Below, one piece after another: positions 33,527-44,840 of a DNA stretch of 64,000 nucleotides. The translations under genes were made by a program, and so were the position numbers. The stretch covers positions 460,501 to 524,500 of the forward strand of contig NC_053412.1 of the NCBI RefSeq assembly GCF_016859285.1. Direction: 5' to 3'. The notes beneath the pieces were generated by a model that saw only the letters and a program-made list of their open reading frames with translations, made no database searches and was not told the origin of the DNA. Position 1 is the stretch's first letter. Every line of letters begins with the position of its first letter. This stretch comes from Xiphias gladius. Taxonomy: Eukaryota; Chordata; Actinopteri; Istiophoriformes; Xiphiidae.

Positions 33527-33580
33527 AGGGTCATCCCAGAGATCCACGACACAAGGATAAGTTCATCAAACACCTGACAG
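33527..33580 (+). CDS. alkal2: alkal2 exon encoding [16 protein letters not shown]
   Basis: Acceptor atttcag/ag, donor gtatga at 33581; phase 1 in and out. Encodes [17 protein letters not shown], equivalent to EIVPRDLRMKDKFLKHLT in human ALKAL2. Confidence 0.92.
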
Positions 33581-35272
33581 GTATGAACAACAAGCATCTA
33601 TGATCTATTTGATATTAAATCATTTTTTTGAAGGCATCATTTCTTGTAAACACAAGATAATGCACAGAGCCTTGTGGTTATTCTGCACTGCCTTCTGTGC
33701 TTTGTTATCCCACTTGTACAACCTGGGAGCATTCAGAGTGAAGGTGAAGCTCCTTTTTACTTGAGGTTTCGACTGCTGGGGTGTTTTTTCCCCCAAAACA
33801 GCCTCTGACCGATCTCAGAAAAGAAGCATAAGGAGGGGAAAGAAAAAGTGCTGTGGGTCTGTGGGTCCCTTGAAAGGGAGCCACAGACATGAAACACATA
33901 TTTCTAATTCAGTGTGATTTATAATCCCTGAGGACATCATTATCTCTGATGTCTGGCATGAACAACATCCATAAATCCACTTAGAAATCAGAGAAAGAAA
34001 AAGCTCCTTCTAACTGCAGAACTTGCCTGAGAATCATCCTATTTTTAAGTTTCCTTCAGTATCACACTGACAGTTGTCTTTACTTCCATGGCTACACTGC
34101 AAACAGGAGCTGTTAACAACTAATTCTGCATACTTGTAAAGATGGTGATGAGATAAATCTGCGACACCTGTGAGCCGGGGGGAAATGAGAAACTGACAAA
34201 AGCAGCATTGAGGAGCACAAAGAGACGATAGAGAGTGGTTTCTGGTGGTCCACCTTCAAAAAGAAAATTGGTGAATTATGCTTTAAAATAAAACAGAGTG
34301 GCAGTTGTTTCAAGAACCAGATGGACTTCTCCTTGCAACCACGTGGTGCTGGAAGCGTGTTGATCCCTGGAGCGGTTGTGGATGAATTTATTTATTTTTT
34401 TATTCTCTCTATGACCTGCTTTGATCCAGTTCTCTTTTTGTATCCTCTTGAACGTATCATCTTCAACTTGGATCCTGCCTATCACCTCCTTAGACTTCAT
34501 GCAACATTTGGAGAAGCTTACGCTAGACCAGAATCTCTAGGCCACTTTTTTTGCTCTGAAATTTGCTACACACACCGGAGGGATGTGCTGACCAGGTGGT
34601 GAATGTGATCAAATTTGCTGCTTTTTTGGAGAGTTGCTGTGCATCGGCGCTGGGATTAAGAATATTTTGGATGTTTTTGCGAAATTCAGATTCACTCACC
34701 TACGACACGATCGCCTAGTTTTCTCTTAAAAACTTCAAATATAACAAGCAGGCACATAATAACTGTTGCAGCTGGACACTTTCTCCATAATTATTACCAA
34801 ATTACGTATGAAATATCCCAGTAATTACCAACTAAACACTACGTCATTTTTAGGAAATTATGAGACAGTGTGTCGCAGCCGTGCAGTTATCTGAGAATAA
34901 TGAACACCTTCTGTCCAATCAGAGGCCAGTATTCGGAGTCTTTAAAAGACATTAAAGTGCATTCTTCTGTCCCCAGGTCCTCTCTACTTCAACCCAAAGT
35001 GCAGAAAACATTTCAACAGACTTTACCACAACACCAGGGACTGCACCGTACCTGCCTGTGAGTACAAACGCGAGTGCACGCACACACACACACGCACACA
35101 CGCACACACACACACACACACACACAAGTGAAATCGGGTCAGTTATTTATTTCACTAGTTGTCGGTTCGATTCCCTCCATTGTTACTGTGTTGTGTTGCT
35201 GCGGGAGATTGTTTGAGATCAAAAAACAGGATAAGACTTGTTTCAGCACACACACATGTACACAGATTTTTG

Positions 35273-35317
<45 letters not shown>

Positions 35318-36379
35318 ACACACTTTGAGATAAACACTGAGCTACAAGCATGATTTAAGATCACAAGAGCTGCTGCTGTTATGACACGATTATGCTGATA
35401 ACACAGTGTGACAGTGTGTGAGTGTGTGTGTGTTGTGGCCTGTTCATGCAGGTTTAACTTTGTGAACATAGCAGCTGGTTTTCCTGCTGAGGATGAAAGT
35501 TACAGAGGCTGTGGAGGATCAAACTTGAGGTGGAGATACACGAGAACACAGAACTCAGGTTCTGTGTTGGTACAATTTTCTGGTCATTTACTGGAGTTTC
35601 TCCATTTTATGAGACGTTCTACGTTTACTTGACTGCAGCTGGTATTCGTATCATTTTGTTCATCCTCTACCTACGGCAGAAACACCGCTTTACCTTCCAC
35701 GAAAAATGCTCTATGGAACAATGTCAGTCAGCGACAGTACGGCACTAGTCCTTGCCACAACACCAACCCTCAAAAGAAAATCAAGAATTTTATGGAACTT
35801 GCAGTGCAAACCTCAGATTTCCCTGCCAAGTTAAAGGTCAGACACAAAGGGTCCGTTGCGCTGTCCTGGATGATGAGCATTTTTTTTAACCACGATGGCA
35901 GCTTGAGTCTGGATGGCAAAGTCTGTCCGTCCACTGCTTTGGTCCAGACTGAAACGTCCCAACAACTGTCGGATGGATGGGGATGAAAAGTGGTTCAGAC
36001 GTTCATGTTCCCCTCAGGATGAACTGGAATAACTTTGCTGACCCCGTGACCTTTCCTCTAGCGCCATCATCCGTTCAACGTTTAGGCCAATACTTTGGTT
36101 TACGACCAGATAGCTGCAGAACTAATGTCATGCTAGTGGGGCTGTAGACTTAGTCTGGTTGTGAAATCCCTTCACGTGAAGTCACGTGACGTAGAGGTCT
36201 GATTTACCGCTGTATCCCGTATGAAATGTATGAGAGCACACGTGAAAGCGACAACCCTACATGCAGTATAACGTCACGTGATGAATTCACACATAGGCAC
36301 ATTTTATTTTCAGACATTTCACAGGAGAAATCATGTAAAAGTATTGTATTGTTGTGTGTTTGTGTTGTTGCTCATGCAT

Positions 36380-36411
<32 letters not shown>

Positions 36412-37315
36412 ACACATATCTTTATATATGTTGGTAACTGCTTTTAATGTTGTGGCTGATTGGTGTATTTTACTGCTGAGTTGTGTATTTAAACTCATTT
36501 AGGGAGATAGATTCCGTGGTACGGGGCTTTTGCCAGTGTCGCAAACTACAGCATATGCCCATAAAATTCATTATTTAAAAACAAAAACAACATGAATGGA
36601 TTTTGCATTGCCGTCTTTAGGGTGGTACATCGTTACAGCTGGGTTTCTGGTCATGTAACCTTTCCCACAGGTAAAATGAAAACCACATAAAACATGCGCA
36701 GTGTATCAGCATGCTTTTTTAAGGTGCAGTGTACAGTATTTAGTTTAATGAAGGTTCAGGTCCAGTGTCCTTTTTCACATTTGCAGAGTCTTTGCAGAGC
36801 CACTGAAAGGTTGCATTTTACCTGGGTAAAAATGTGCAGTGAATCTTCAGTTAAACAGACATTTTTTCACATGTTTCTAATGTTATCAATTGTTGCATTG
36901 CATTGAAATAATTGCTGGTTCGGAGCCATCAACACTGTTATTAGTTCCACCTGTGCTTTCCCTGCTATGACAAGTCAGGTGTGTAATTTTTGGGCGGTTT
37001 CCAAAGGGCACGACAGAAAAACAATGTTTGAGAATCACAATTTTAATGCAAGACGTAACTCACATAATCCTTTTCACAACATTTATCAAACAAAGCAGAC
37101 AGCTTTGGCTTTCGGCCCAACAGTGGTGAACTAGGCTAAACGCAACCTGAACCTTGTGACACTCCAGCTGTAGATTGTGTCTGTTTTTAGAAAATTTCAA
37201 CATATTTTTAACCACAGATAAATACGCTCTGTTGTTTTTATCCTCTGCAGATTATAAAAGATGTGCTCGTCTGCTGACTCAACTGGCCAACAGCCCTCGC
37301 TGTACAGAGAGATAA
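33527..37315 (+). CDS. alkal2: alkal2, ALK and LTK ligand (augmentor), 3' coding exons
   Basis: Three exons, 33527-33580, 34977-35057 and 37251-37315, join in phase and encode [51 protein letters not shown] and NSPRCTER, ending in TAA at 37313. This is the conserved augmentor domain of secreted ligands that bind and activate the receptor tyrosine kinases LTK and ALK; in fish these ligands drive iridophore development. Four cysteines (PKC, RDC, KRC, PRC) fit the family's two-disulphide helical fold. The GPLYF sequence after HLTG favours ALKAL2 over ALKAL1 (from memory GPVTF). The signal-peptide and variable N-terminal exons are not found; the first exon here enters in phase 1, so at least one upstream exon is required. 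The gene is immediately upstream of sh3yl1 in the same orientation, as in mammals. Confidence 0.95.
33990..34130. repeat. Interspersed repeat, copy B (alkal2 intron)
   Basis: 'gaaaaagctccttctaactg' and 'tttttaagtttccttcagta' pair with copy A at 32.6 kb; it ends near 'caggagctgttaacaac'. Confidence 0.7.
34131..34600. repeat. Probable interspersed repeat continuing copy B
   Basis: The phrases 'ggtggtccaccttcaaaaag', 'attatgctttaaaataaaac' and 'cagttgtttcaagaacc' look like a common fish repeat joined to copy B. The overlapping frames on both strands (34321-34602 plus, 34276-34500 minus) have no domain. Confidence 0.4.
34977..35057 (+). CDS. alkal2: alkal2 exon encoding core of augmentor domain
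   Basis: Acceptor tccccag/gt, donor gtgagt at 35058. Encodes [20 protein letters not shown] then RDCTVPA, with two of the four conserved cysteines. A (CA)n microsatellite begins 20 bases after the donor. Confidence 0.95.
35078..35323. repeat. Two (CA)n microsatellites in alkal2 intron
   Basis: Interrupted CA at 35078-35126 and CA at 35275-35323, both on the same strand, followed by a GT-rich patch at about 35410-35434. Confidence 0.95.
35800..36160. repeat. Teleost interspersed repeat ('tctagcgccatcatc' family)
   Basis: Contains 'ttggtccagactgaaacgtc', 'tcatgttcccctcaggatga', 'cctctagcgccatcatccg' and 'ttggtttacgaccagatagc'. I recognise these as a very common teleost repeat of the form 'tccagactgaaatatctcaacaactattggatgg'-like words. 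A second copy is at 57.40-57.69 kb. Confidence 0.8.
36161..37250. other. alkal2 last intron, remainder
   Basis: Contains a (CA)n at 36379-36416. Nothing else is recognised. Confidence 0.55.
37251..37315 (+). CDS. alkal2: alkal2 last coding exon
   Basis: Acceptor cctctgcag/at completes [19 protein letters not shown], then TER and stop TAA. A consensus-like donor, gagacg/gtgaga, lies at 37331, only 15 bases after the stop, which suggests that the 3'UTR continues in another exon. Confidence 0.95.
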
Positions 37316-37330
37316 ACAGACTGAGAGACG

Positions 37331-38649
37331 GTGAGACTGTGTCTGGACTCGGACATTTATGTATACAAACCCAAATATTCATCTTAAACGTGGTACCGCC
37401 TGTAGTTTACTCCTCCTGGAGACTAAAATCACATACAGACGATCTTACCCCTGAACCAGTGCAGAGGACACAGCATCGACCGCAAGTCCAGAGTTCAAAG
37501 GGCAGAACAGGCAGGACAGATATTAATGTGATCACAATGATAAATAACAGAATTTAGGGGCTGAAAAATATAATTACAGAGAACGTTAACTTCATCAGCT
37601 TCAGGCCTAAAAGTCTGGTTATAAAAACGTATTGAAGGCTGTTACATCAAGGTTTCTTCCTTCCTTAAAGGCATTCTTTGATAAGAAAAAAAAAAAAGTT
37701 GGAATGTTTTTTGTTTGCGTTTGTGGGATGTTGCAAGTCACACTGCAGAGAACCGACCCCTTCCTGAAACAGAGTATTAACATCATTATCTGGCATCATT
37801 GGTAGCGCAGGGCAGCGTTGCCAGCGAGCGGCCGTTTCAGCGGAGATCCTTAAAGAAGAGCATTAAAACCTACGAGACAATGTGACGATTGTTGGGTCAA
37901 AATTTATAACCGAAGGGGGATTTCTGGTGATGGGAACCGAGTCAGACTGTATCCTTATACAGGATTAGGTCTTAAATTATCCTGCAAATCTGAGCATCAC
38001 CGTGGACAGCACTAGCGAGTCTTTTGTCAAGCCTAAGGAAGCGTTGGGATTTATAAACACTGAGGAGAGAGCACGGTGTAGCCGACGAATGAGTGGTCAT
38101 GACTTTAGCCAAGGTGTTCGATGAACGACCCGTAAAAAATATTCTGCGACAGCGTTACCTAATGTTCAGATAACCTGGAGATGTTTGGCTAATACGCCAA
38201 ATGATACTGGCCAAGTGAAATATGTGTTGGGGTAAACTGACAGCAGGACGTGGATAGCTAAGTTTATTGTTTTAGAGGGCTAATGTTAGAGGCTGGAAGC
38301 CCACGGCCATGGATAACCAAACTTTGCCAAACATAAGGGAAGGAACCCGAAGTGGCGGAAAGTGACCTTTTATACTACTGTATTCACCTCGTGTGCTTTC
38401 CGCACCACTAGGTGGTAGCAGACACTCGATAATCCATTGACCATCTTTTTTTTAGTCTTTTCCATGTGGATTTATATTATTTACTTTATGTCACTATGCT
38501 TATTAGATTAATTAGTTTAATTAGATTAATTTTTGTTTTCTCCGTTTCGATATGCCGAGAAATATATGGCATTATGGCATAACTAAGGTTTTTTACGTAA
38601 TTCTGTGAAAGGCTGTATCCAAGTGAGCAGCCGGCAGGGGCCTCAGGAT
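37331..38649. other. Downstream of alkal2 coding end
   Basis: If the donor at 37331 is used this is a 3'UTR intron. Bases 37750-38450 are a moderately GC-rich unique-looking block without a recognised frame, which may belong to the LINE fragment that follows. Confidence 0.4.
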
Positions 38650-39030
38650 TAGTGGAGAGTTTTTTCTCTCCTCTAACTCTTCCCAAAACTAATGACGAAC
38701 AAAAAACAGAGCTTGAATGGGCCTATAACACCTTAAGATCGGGAAAAGCCCCGGGCCCTGGCGGCTTCAGCTTGGAATTTCATAAACAGTTTAAATCACT
38801 GATGGTGAAACCGCTACTGAACATCTTCAATGATAGGGTCTCTCCTCAAAACCACTTCCAGAAGCAAACGTTAGCCCGATTCTTGAGTAGGATAAACCAG
38901 GGGATGAATTTTCATCCTTCCGTCCTATCAAACGGTTCATTGGCGAAGGGAAGTGGAACAATGTTAGAAGGTTACTCAACATCATTCAGCTACGTCATCG
39001 TAACAATCTTAAAGCTGTCTAGTCTTTGAC
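38650..39030 (+). mobile_element. L1-type LINE reverse transcriptase fragment
   Basis: The 125-codon frame contains LPKTNDEQKTELE, then LRSGKAPGPGGFSLEFHKQF and LLNIFNDRVS. This matches the start of the LINE ORF2 reverse transcriptase region ('…EEL…A…(S/L)…GKAPG.DG…EF…'). The second half is scrambled and short, and no catalytic FADD-type motif is present, so it is a dead fragment. Confidence 0.8.
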
Positions 39031-39374
39031 AGGCTCCGAACTCGGACCTCGTCTCTCCCTTGCTGTTGTCGGTGTTTCCACCACGGTTCCTCTCTCCTCG
39101 GCTCTCTCCTGTGCCGGCTCTGCTCATGTTCTGTCAGAGCTCCTGATTTAAATCTGCCGTGCGTTACGAATCTGTCAGGGAAGCTTTCGGAGCAGAAAAC
39201 ACCCCTCTATGTTATATTTTTACCTGCTGACTCAGCTTCCTATTAAAGGGACAGTTTGTTAGTTCATGTTATGTTTTAACCTGAAAACCTCATTTGAAAG
39301 GGTCAGGTCAGTATGTTTAATTTTATTAAAAGGTTTTTGAGCTTTGCTTTACTGTCATTTCTCTCTCGTCTACA

Positions 39375-40030
39375 GCCTCCGGACAGGCAGTGGACGCCGT
39401 GACAACGAGGAGGGCGGGGCGTCCAGCCAATAGAAGCTCCTCTGAGGTCGTCTCCTGCAACCAATGAGCTCACCTGACTTTGATCCAAAACCAGCGATCA
39501 GAGTGCGCTGTTTTCTATTCTATTCTATTCTTTAAAATTCGTTTAGCTGCTAACTTTCCTCCTGCTGTTCCTCCGGGTTCTACCTTTGAGTAGAAATGCA
39601 ATCTCCCCTACTCAACTTGATTCTCCTTTCCGCTACTTGACTCACCTCCAGCACAGTTCCTTGACAGTTGAGGACACACTTGCACTGAGTTAAGCCGCGC
39701 CAAAACGTGAATGGTTTTCCATGTACACGACAGGTTGAAATCACCAATCACTTTGCCGATTTGAATCGTTTTGCTCGGTTCAGTACAAAGCTCCATAGTT
39801 ACGACCCCACAAGGTAAAAGAAGGCGCTTACCCTGACCATTGACTGGAGGTTGTGCTGGCCAATCTGTTTGTGCTATTCCTCCCTGCAATACTCAAAACC
39901 GATCCCCTGACCAAACGTTGTGCTGAGCGCTTTTTAGTGGACAGTGGCACTGCTTATGATGCCCTGCTAATGCGGTGACAAAACTTTTTTCCTGCAGCTG
40001 CTTCACAATAAAAGCCTCCAGCTAGTTTGC
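39375..40030 (+). other. Candidate alkal2 3'UTR exon
   Basis: A good acceptor (tctctctcgtctacag/cct, preceded by a pyrimidine tract) lies at 39374-39375, and AATAAA at 40007-40012 has a GT-containing stretch downstream. Joined to the donor at 37331 this would form a terminal noncoding exon. The first 105 bases are GC-rich with gggcggggc and two CCAAT words (cagccaatag, caaccaatgag), so a promoter is an alternative reading. Confidence 0.35.
40007..40012 (+). terminator. alkal2: Candidate poly(A) signal of alkal2
   Basis: AATAAA in cacaataaaagcct, about 2.7 kb downstream of the stop codon. It is assigned to alkal2 only if the 3'UTR is spliced as proposed. Confidence 0.3.
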
Positions 40031-40487
40031 AAGTGTAAGCAGCAGCAGCAGCAGGAGGATATTTTTACATTTGGTTTACATCTGTACTAACTTCAGCTTC
40101 GAATCAGTTAAATAAGGCTGTAATCTTAAAATACAAACACAAATGTAGGAGTCAAACTAAACTGCGAGCCACAGAAATTCAGGTAGAGCCTACCAGACAA
40201 CATCAGTTTAGAGGCCTGATACCAAGCACAACAGTGCTACTCAGCACAACTCTCCAATGCTGCCAGGCTCCAGTGGAAACATATGTTCAAAGCTCGGCCC
40301 TCGAACCAGGCCTGTGGAAAAATACGACTACTTGACTCGGGTCTTCTGGATTTGGCATTTTTATTTTATTGTATTTACTCAACTTCATCAAACTTAAACC
40401 TGCAACAGCTGATTTTTTTGTCCAGTTGTCTTCGGTAGAAAAAAGGAGTGAACACAACACTGTCAGATCTTCACCTTTTCAGTCTAC

Positions 40488-40830
40488 ATGCTGAACTTGT
40501 TATCAAACAGCTGCTTATTTCCACATCCAGCAGCTACAGAGCAACTTGATCCTTCATCTGGATCTGGTGTTTGTGTTCCCTATCCTTTTAGCTCTGGCTT
40601 TGGTCTCCACCAGTTTCTGAGGGCAACATCTGGCTCTTTGGCTGCTAAATGCTCCACCGTGTTCACCAGCTGCTCTCTGACTGTGTCCGCCTGCTGGTTG
40701 CTGCTCAGCAGGTAGTGGACGGTGGCTTTCTACAGCTGTTTCTCTGAAAACATCTGCCTGCTGCATGAGAGCGGTGAGAGTGAACCAGAGCAGCAAACAG
40801 ATAAACGATGAGCTGAAACTCAGTGTAAAG
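40488..40830. repeat. Teleost interspersed repeat ('gctgctaaatgctccacc' family)
   Basis: 'ggctgctaaatgctccaccg', 'ttcaccagctgctctctgac' and 'tgaaactcagtgtaaagctc' are familiar words of a common fish repeat. Overlapping short frames on both strands come from it. Confidence 0.65.
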
Positions 40831-40929
40831 CTCTTTAAAGCCGAGGGGAGCTGCAGATTCGGCCGATCATTCTCTGGGGGTTCATCACATGGTCATTTCA
40901 TACACTGCTATTAAAATATTATTGGTTAC

Positions 40930-41165
40930 AGCTGCTTTAAGTTTACTCATCTCCATTATACTCAACACTGCTCTCTTCTCTCCTGCTCCACTGATCTCAC
41001 CTGGCTTCTGTTTGACTCTGTTCTACTCTAATATCCTCTACAACTCCTCAACATCTACTTTACTGAGCCTCTGACTCCAGTCTATACAACCAGACCCACC
41101 TCAGCTGTGTTCTACTGTATTCTACCGGACTCTAGTCTGCTGAACTCCACACTAACAGGAAACTA
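40930..41165. repeat. Short degenerate repeat ('ctctactgaactcc')
   Basis: Loose copies of 'ctgttctactctaatatcct', 'ctgtattctaccggactc' and related pyrimidine-rich words over about 230 bases. Confidence 0.4.
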
Positions 41166-41199
41166 ATCTTCAGCCTCTCACATTCAGACTGAGCGAAAA

Positions 41200-41625
41200 A
41201 TGGATTTCTATTTTTCTGAAGTGAAAGCTCCTCTGGGTGGTGATTCTACTGGTTTTCTAATGGAGTTGGAGGAATTTTTTCTGGAAAGGATTTTTTTCTT
41301 AAACGAGATGGGTCGCTGCTCTGAAATCAAGAAAAATGTCAGACTTGATTTGAAAGTTAAGGCTGGTCTCTCAACAGAAAACTATTTTTTGCTCTCAAAA
41401 ACTTTTACCTGGGACCAACGTCTTCTTCCTGCGCTTGTAGGACAACAGTGTTTTGGTTTTTGTGTTATTTTGGACAATGGACGGCTAAATAATATTTTAG
41501 TTTCCGTTCAAAGCTGCAGAGGAACTAAATGGACAAATCCTTTGATTGGACCACAGCTAAATGACAATATTTTATTGCCTTTTGTTCTGTCGTTTGAGAT
41601 GCTAAATGTGTTTTATGTTACATGA
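41200..41625 (+). CDS. Unidentified 141-codon open frame
   Basis: ATG 41200 to TGA 41623-41625, single frame. Begins MDFYFSEVKAPLGGDSTG and includes LDLKVKAGLSTENYFLLSK and CFGFCVILDNGRLNN. An (AAT)n run at 41631-41664 and AATAAA at 41755 follow. No domain, signal peptide or membrane span is recognised, and codon use is AT-rich rather than clearly biased. It may be chance, a 3'UTR or a retrogene relic. Confidence 0.2.
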   Translation: MDFYFSEVKAPLGGDSTGFLMELEEFFLERIFFLNEMGRCSEIKKNVRLDLKVKAGLSTENYFLLSKTFTWDQRLLPALVGQQCFGFCVILDNGRLNNILVSVQSCRGTKWTNPLIGPQLNDNILLPFVLSFEMLNVFYVT

Positions 41626-41628
41626 TGC

Positions 41629-41630
<2 letters not shown>

Positions 41631-41664
<34 letters not shown>
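41631..41664. repeat. (AAT)n microsatellite
   Basis: 34 bases of perfect AAT repeat. Confidence 0.97.
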
Positions 41665-41764
41665 TTCCAGTGTATTTATATTGTTGAAGCTGCCGTCATG
41701 TGCAGAACAGAGCTACCTGCAGCCCTGTGTGCAATATGTACATACTGAAAGAGGAATAAAGAAA

Positions 41765-43781
41765 CCCATTTGATATATCTTTTTTTTCCAAATTAAGACT
41801 TTTTACTTTGCGTTTCCTCACTCCCTCGGGTTTAATGTCTGTGTAGCAGTTATATGCGTGTAACCTGGGAAACTGTGACATTTGAAGAAAATGAACAAGT
41901 TCTTCTGGAGAATTCTGTTTTCACATACAGCTAAATAACAGTCAGGTTCTTTATTATATGAACAATCCCAAAGTTGATTTTTGCCCAAAATTCCAGTTTG
42001 TTTGAAGGACAATTTAAAGAATAACTAACTCCAGCTTATTACAACTCACCGTCGTAATTCTCTCCACCATTTGTAGCCGTAATAATAACATTGTACTCAC
42101 AAAATTAAAATCTGAGACGTCACTTAAAAAAGTCTACTAGGCGAAGAACCACGAGCAGTCAGGTCAAGTTCCGGATATCTTCATTCTCTTTTTTTGGAAA
42201 TCTCTGCAGGTCTCATCAACTATCTGATTGCTTTTTTCTTTCTAGTGGAACATGTTTTTTGGAAATCGGCTGACGATAATTTGTAAGAGTTGTGAGACTA
42301 AAACACTGTGTATTAGTCTATAACCCTGTCACCAGACAGAACATTGAATTTTGGACGATTGTGCTAAACTCCGAACTGCGTTCAGTGACAAGGTTTTCAA
42401 TTTCTACATCTTATTATAAGGTTTGGGAAAGATTATGATTATAGCAAATAAACTATAGTCAACGTTAGGCAACCAAAACACTTAACTAAGGTTTAAGATC
42501 TCAGTCTGCTGCAAAGAACAGCTCTGCACTATAAAGTTGTACTTGGTATTTTACTCTGTCCTTTGGTGTTACATTTGAAACTTTTTACTGTTTTCACCTG
42601 AATTATTTTCCTGCACTTTAGAAAGCACTTTGTAGTCCCTGATTCGAGTAAGTGCTAAAAAATGAACTTTTCCATTTTTCTTGTATTTTTATGGGCAACC
42701 TCAGGTCGATGCACGCGCCTCCCAGATCTCAACAACACGTAGCACAGACTTGCACGCAAAGCAAGGTTTGGCTGTGGGTGATGTTACGTAACATCATTGT
42801 CCATCTTGTCATCGTCTTGTCCATTTATGCCATTAAATCCGAAATTCTTTCACGTGTGTTTCACAGATGTAGAGGGTTTTTTACACTGACACTGGACCGA
42901 ATCTGGTTTCTGTTTCCCGGTTTTCTTCTACGTTTTCTTTACATAGTTTTTTTTTGCCAAACGTGATACTGCTCTCAAGTCTTCCTAATCCAGTGCGTAC
43001 GAGATAAACAACCACGGACGTTCACCTATGTGGAGTCCGGAGAAGCAGAGCTCCAGCTTTAGGCAACTTAAATTCTTGGTTAAATTTAGGAGCAGAAAGT
43101 GGTTGTGGTTAATAAAGATCAAACAATGGTGGTCGGTGTGTGACTCAAATTCCAATCTTCTGCATGAGAATTGAACCTAACTACTTGCCATCCACACCCT
43201 TACTCTCTGCAGCGGCACTGGATGTAAATCATGGGCCCCAGAATCGAATAGAATTCACAGAGATACTGGGCCGAGTCTCTTTGGAGCTGAAAAGACTCAG
43301 ATATGTCCTGGAAAAAAGTTGCTTTCAAGTGTTTTAGCTGAAATCACAGTTTCTTAGTCCTGGCTTTGTACGTCTGATTTTCCTGACGTCTCGTTGGTTA
43401 CATGTAAACCTGAGACTTAGTGGAACCCTGGATGCGATAAGAGACAGAATGTGAAGGTGCCGGTGTTTGTCTGCTGCTGCTGCTGGCGGAGCGGTTTGTT
43501 TCTGACAGGGTGAACCACATAGCTGCTCTGTTGACTTTGGCTGCTGCTGCACAGTTTCATGTTTAAAGTGAATATTTCCTCTCTGCTATGAAGAAACGAG
43601 GCTTGTCACGGAGCCGATCTGATTGACTTCTTCAGCCTCTTCAAACCAGCAGAACTTTACTTTCAACTTGCGTGAAGATATGTCTGAATTTTGGTGAGTG
43701 TGTGTAAATGCATGCTCAAGAAATCTGAAACCAAACAAACCTTGGCATCCTCAGTACTGAAACAAGCAGATATGACATTTA
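41765..43781. other. Intergenic DNA
   Basis: AT-rich. Frames at 42652-42966 and 43140-43337 show no domain or codon bias. No RNA gene or transposon recognised. Confidence 0.45.
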
Positions 43782-43850
43782 TACAGATATATATATATAT
43801 ATATATATCTGTATATATGTATCTATATATATACATATATATAGATACAT
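43782..43850. repeat. Two adjacent AT-rich perfect palindromes
   Basis: 43782-43813 is a 32-base perfect palindrome (tacaga, AT run, tctgta). 43817-43850 has 16-base perfect arms (atgtatctatatatat and its complement) separated by 'ac'. AT-rich sequence continues to about 43875. Confidence 0.9.
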
Positions 43851-44151
43851 GTATACATCTATATAGATTTATATCATACATTTTGGTAAACATTTTAAAT
43901 TGGTTTAAAGTCAAGGTTAAGAGGAAAAATTGTTTAAAGACAATTTCTGATGAAAAATCGGACGTAAATGTGTTTGTAGCTGTATGATCTTGATAGGACC
44001 GTTGCTATGGTAACCTCTGTATTAATAATAGCCACGACATAATTACCCAGAATTTCTCTGACTAGGTAATGATCCGTCTGCCTGTCTGTCTTTGGCTTAA
44101 TGTGACCAAAATATCGCTTACAGTCATTTTAATAGTAATTAGGCAAATAAA

Positions 44152-44153
<2 letters not shown>

Positions 44154-44191
<38 letters not shown>

Positions 44192-44237
44192 AGTCTGACC
44201 AGCTCTGCCGCAGTTTTGGCAACTACTTGCATTCATC

Positions 44238-44279
<42 letters not shown>

Positions 44280-44280
44280 C
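44154..44280. repeat. Facing (GT)n and (CA)n microsatellites
   Basis: (GT)n at 44154-44187 and (CA)n at 44243-44280 are mutually complementary and 55 bases apart, so the single strand can fold into a long hairpin. Confidence 0.9.
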
Positions 44281-44299
44281 AACAATATTTGCAGCTCTG

Positions 44300-44840
44300 T
44301 TGTCTCTGTTTCTGGTTCCTCTGGTGTGTTTACCTGTTTTGCTTGGTTCCAAAGTCAATCAAACCTTGGAGTGAACCAAAAACCGGGCCAAGACCACCTG
44401 AAAAGGACGTCTCAGGGTGTTTTCAAACCCATATTAAGTTTGCTCTGGTCCGAACCGGCAGATTAGTTGGTAAACTTGGTTTTTAAAAAAAAGCCAACCA
44501 ACATGCATCGCAAAAAAAAACACATGTAGTTGGTCAGATTGAATTCAGATCACATTCCCACCACAAAAGAATCTCTGTAGAATTTGTGTCAGGATGGAAA
44601 CCGCTTCCTCTAAAGGGTCTCAGGGTGTTTTCACACCTCACCTGTTCGGTTCACTTAAAACAAACTGGTGCATTTGCCCATTTTTGTACAGTTTGTTTGG
44701 GCTGGTGTGAAAGCTGTCAATCAAACTCTGACGGAGACTAAACGTCTGAGCTAAGACGGTTTGAAAAGAGGGTCTCGGTCCACTCCCAAGCAGACTCTGT
44801 TGCAGTTTGTTTATGGTCTCAGCAGGACAGATCTGTGATT
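44300..44840. repeat. Interspersed element with duplicated 'ctcagggtgttttca' motif
   Basis: 'gtctcagggtgttttcaaac' near 44410 and 'gtctcagggtgttttcacac' near 44618 mark two tandem partial copies about 208 bases apart. Associated words such as 'tggtccgaaccggcag' and 'cggttcacttaaaacaaact' are typical of a teleost non-autonomous DNA element. Similar words recur at 45.30-45.48 kb. Confidence 0.6.

Noticed and set aside
34321..34602. 93-codon frame resembling a membrane protein
   Set aside because: It overlaps an open frame on the other strand and lies in a probable interspersed repeat inside the alkal2 intron.
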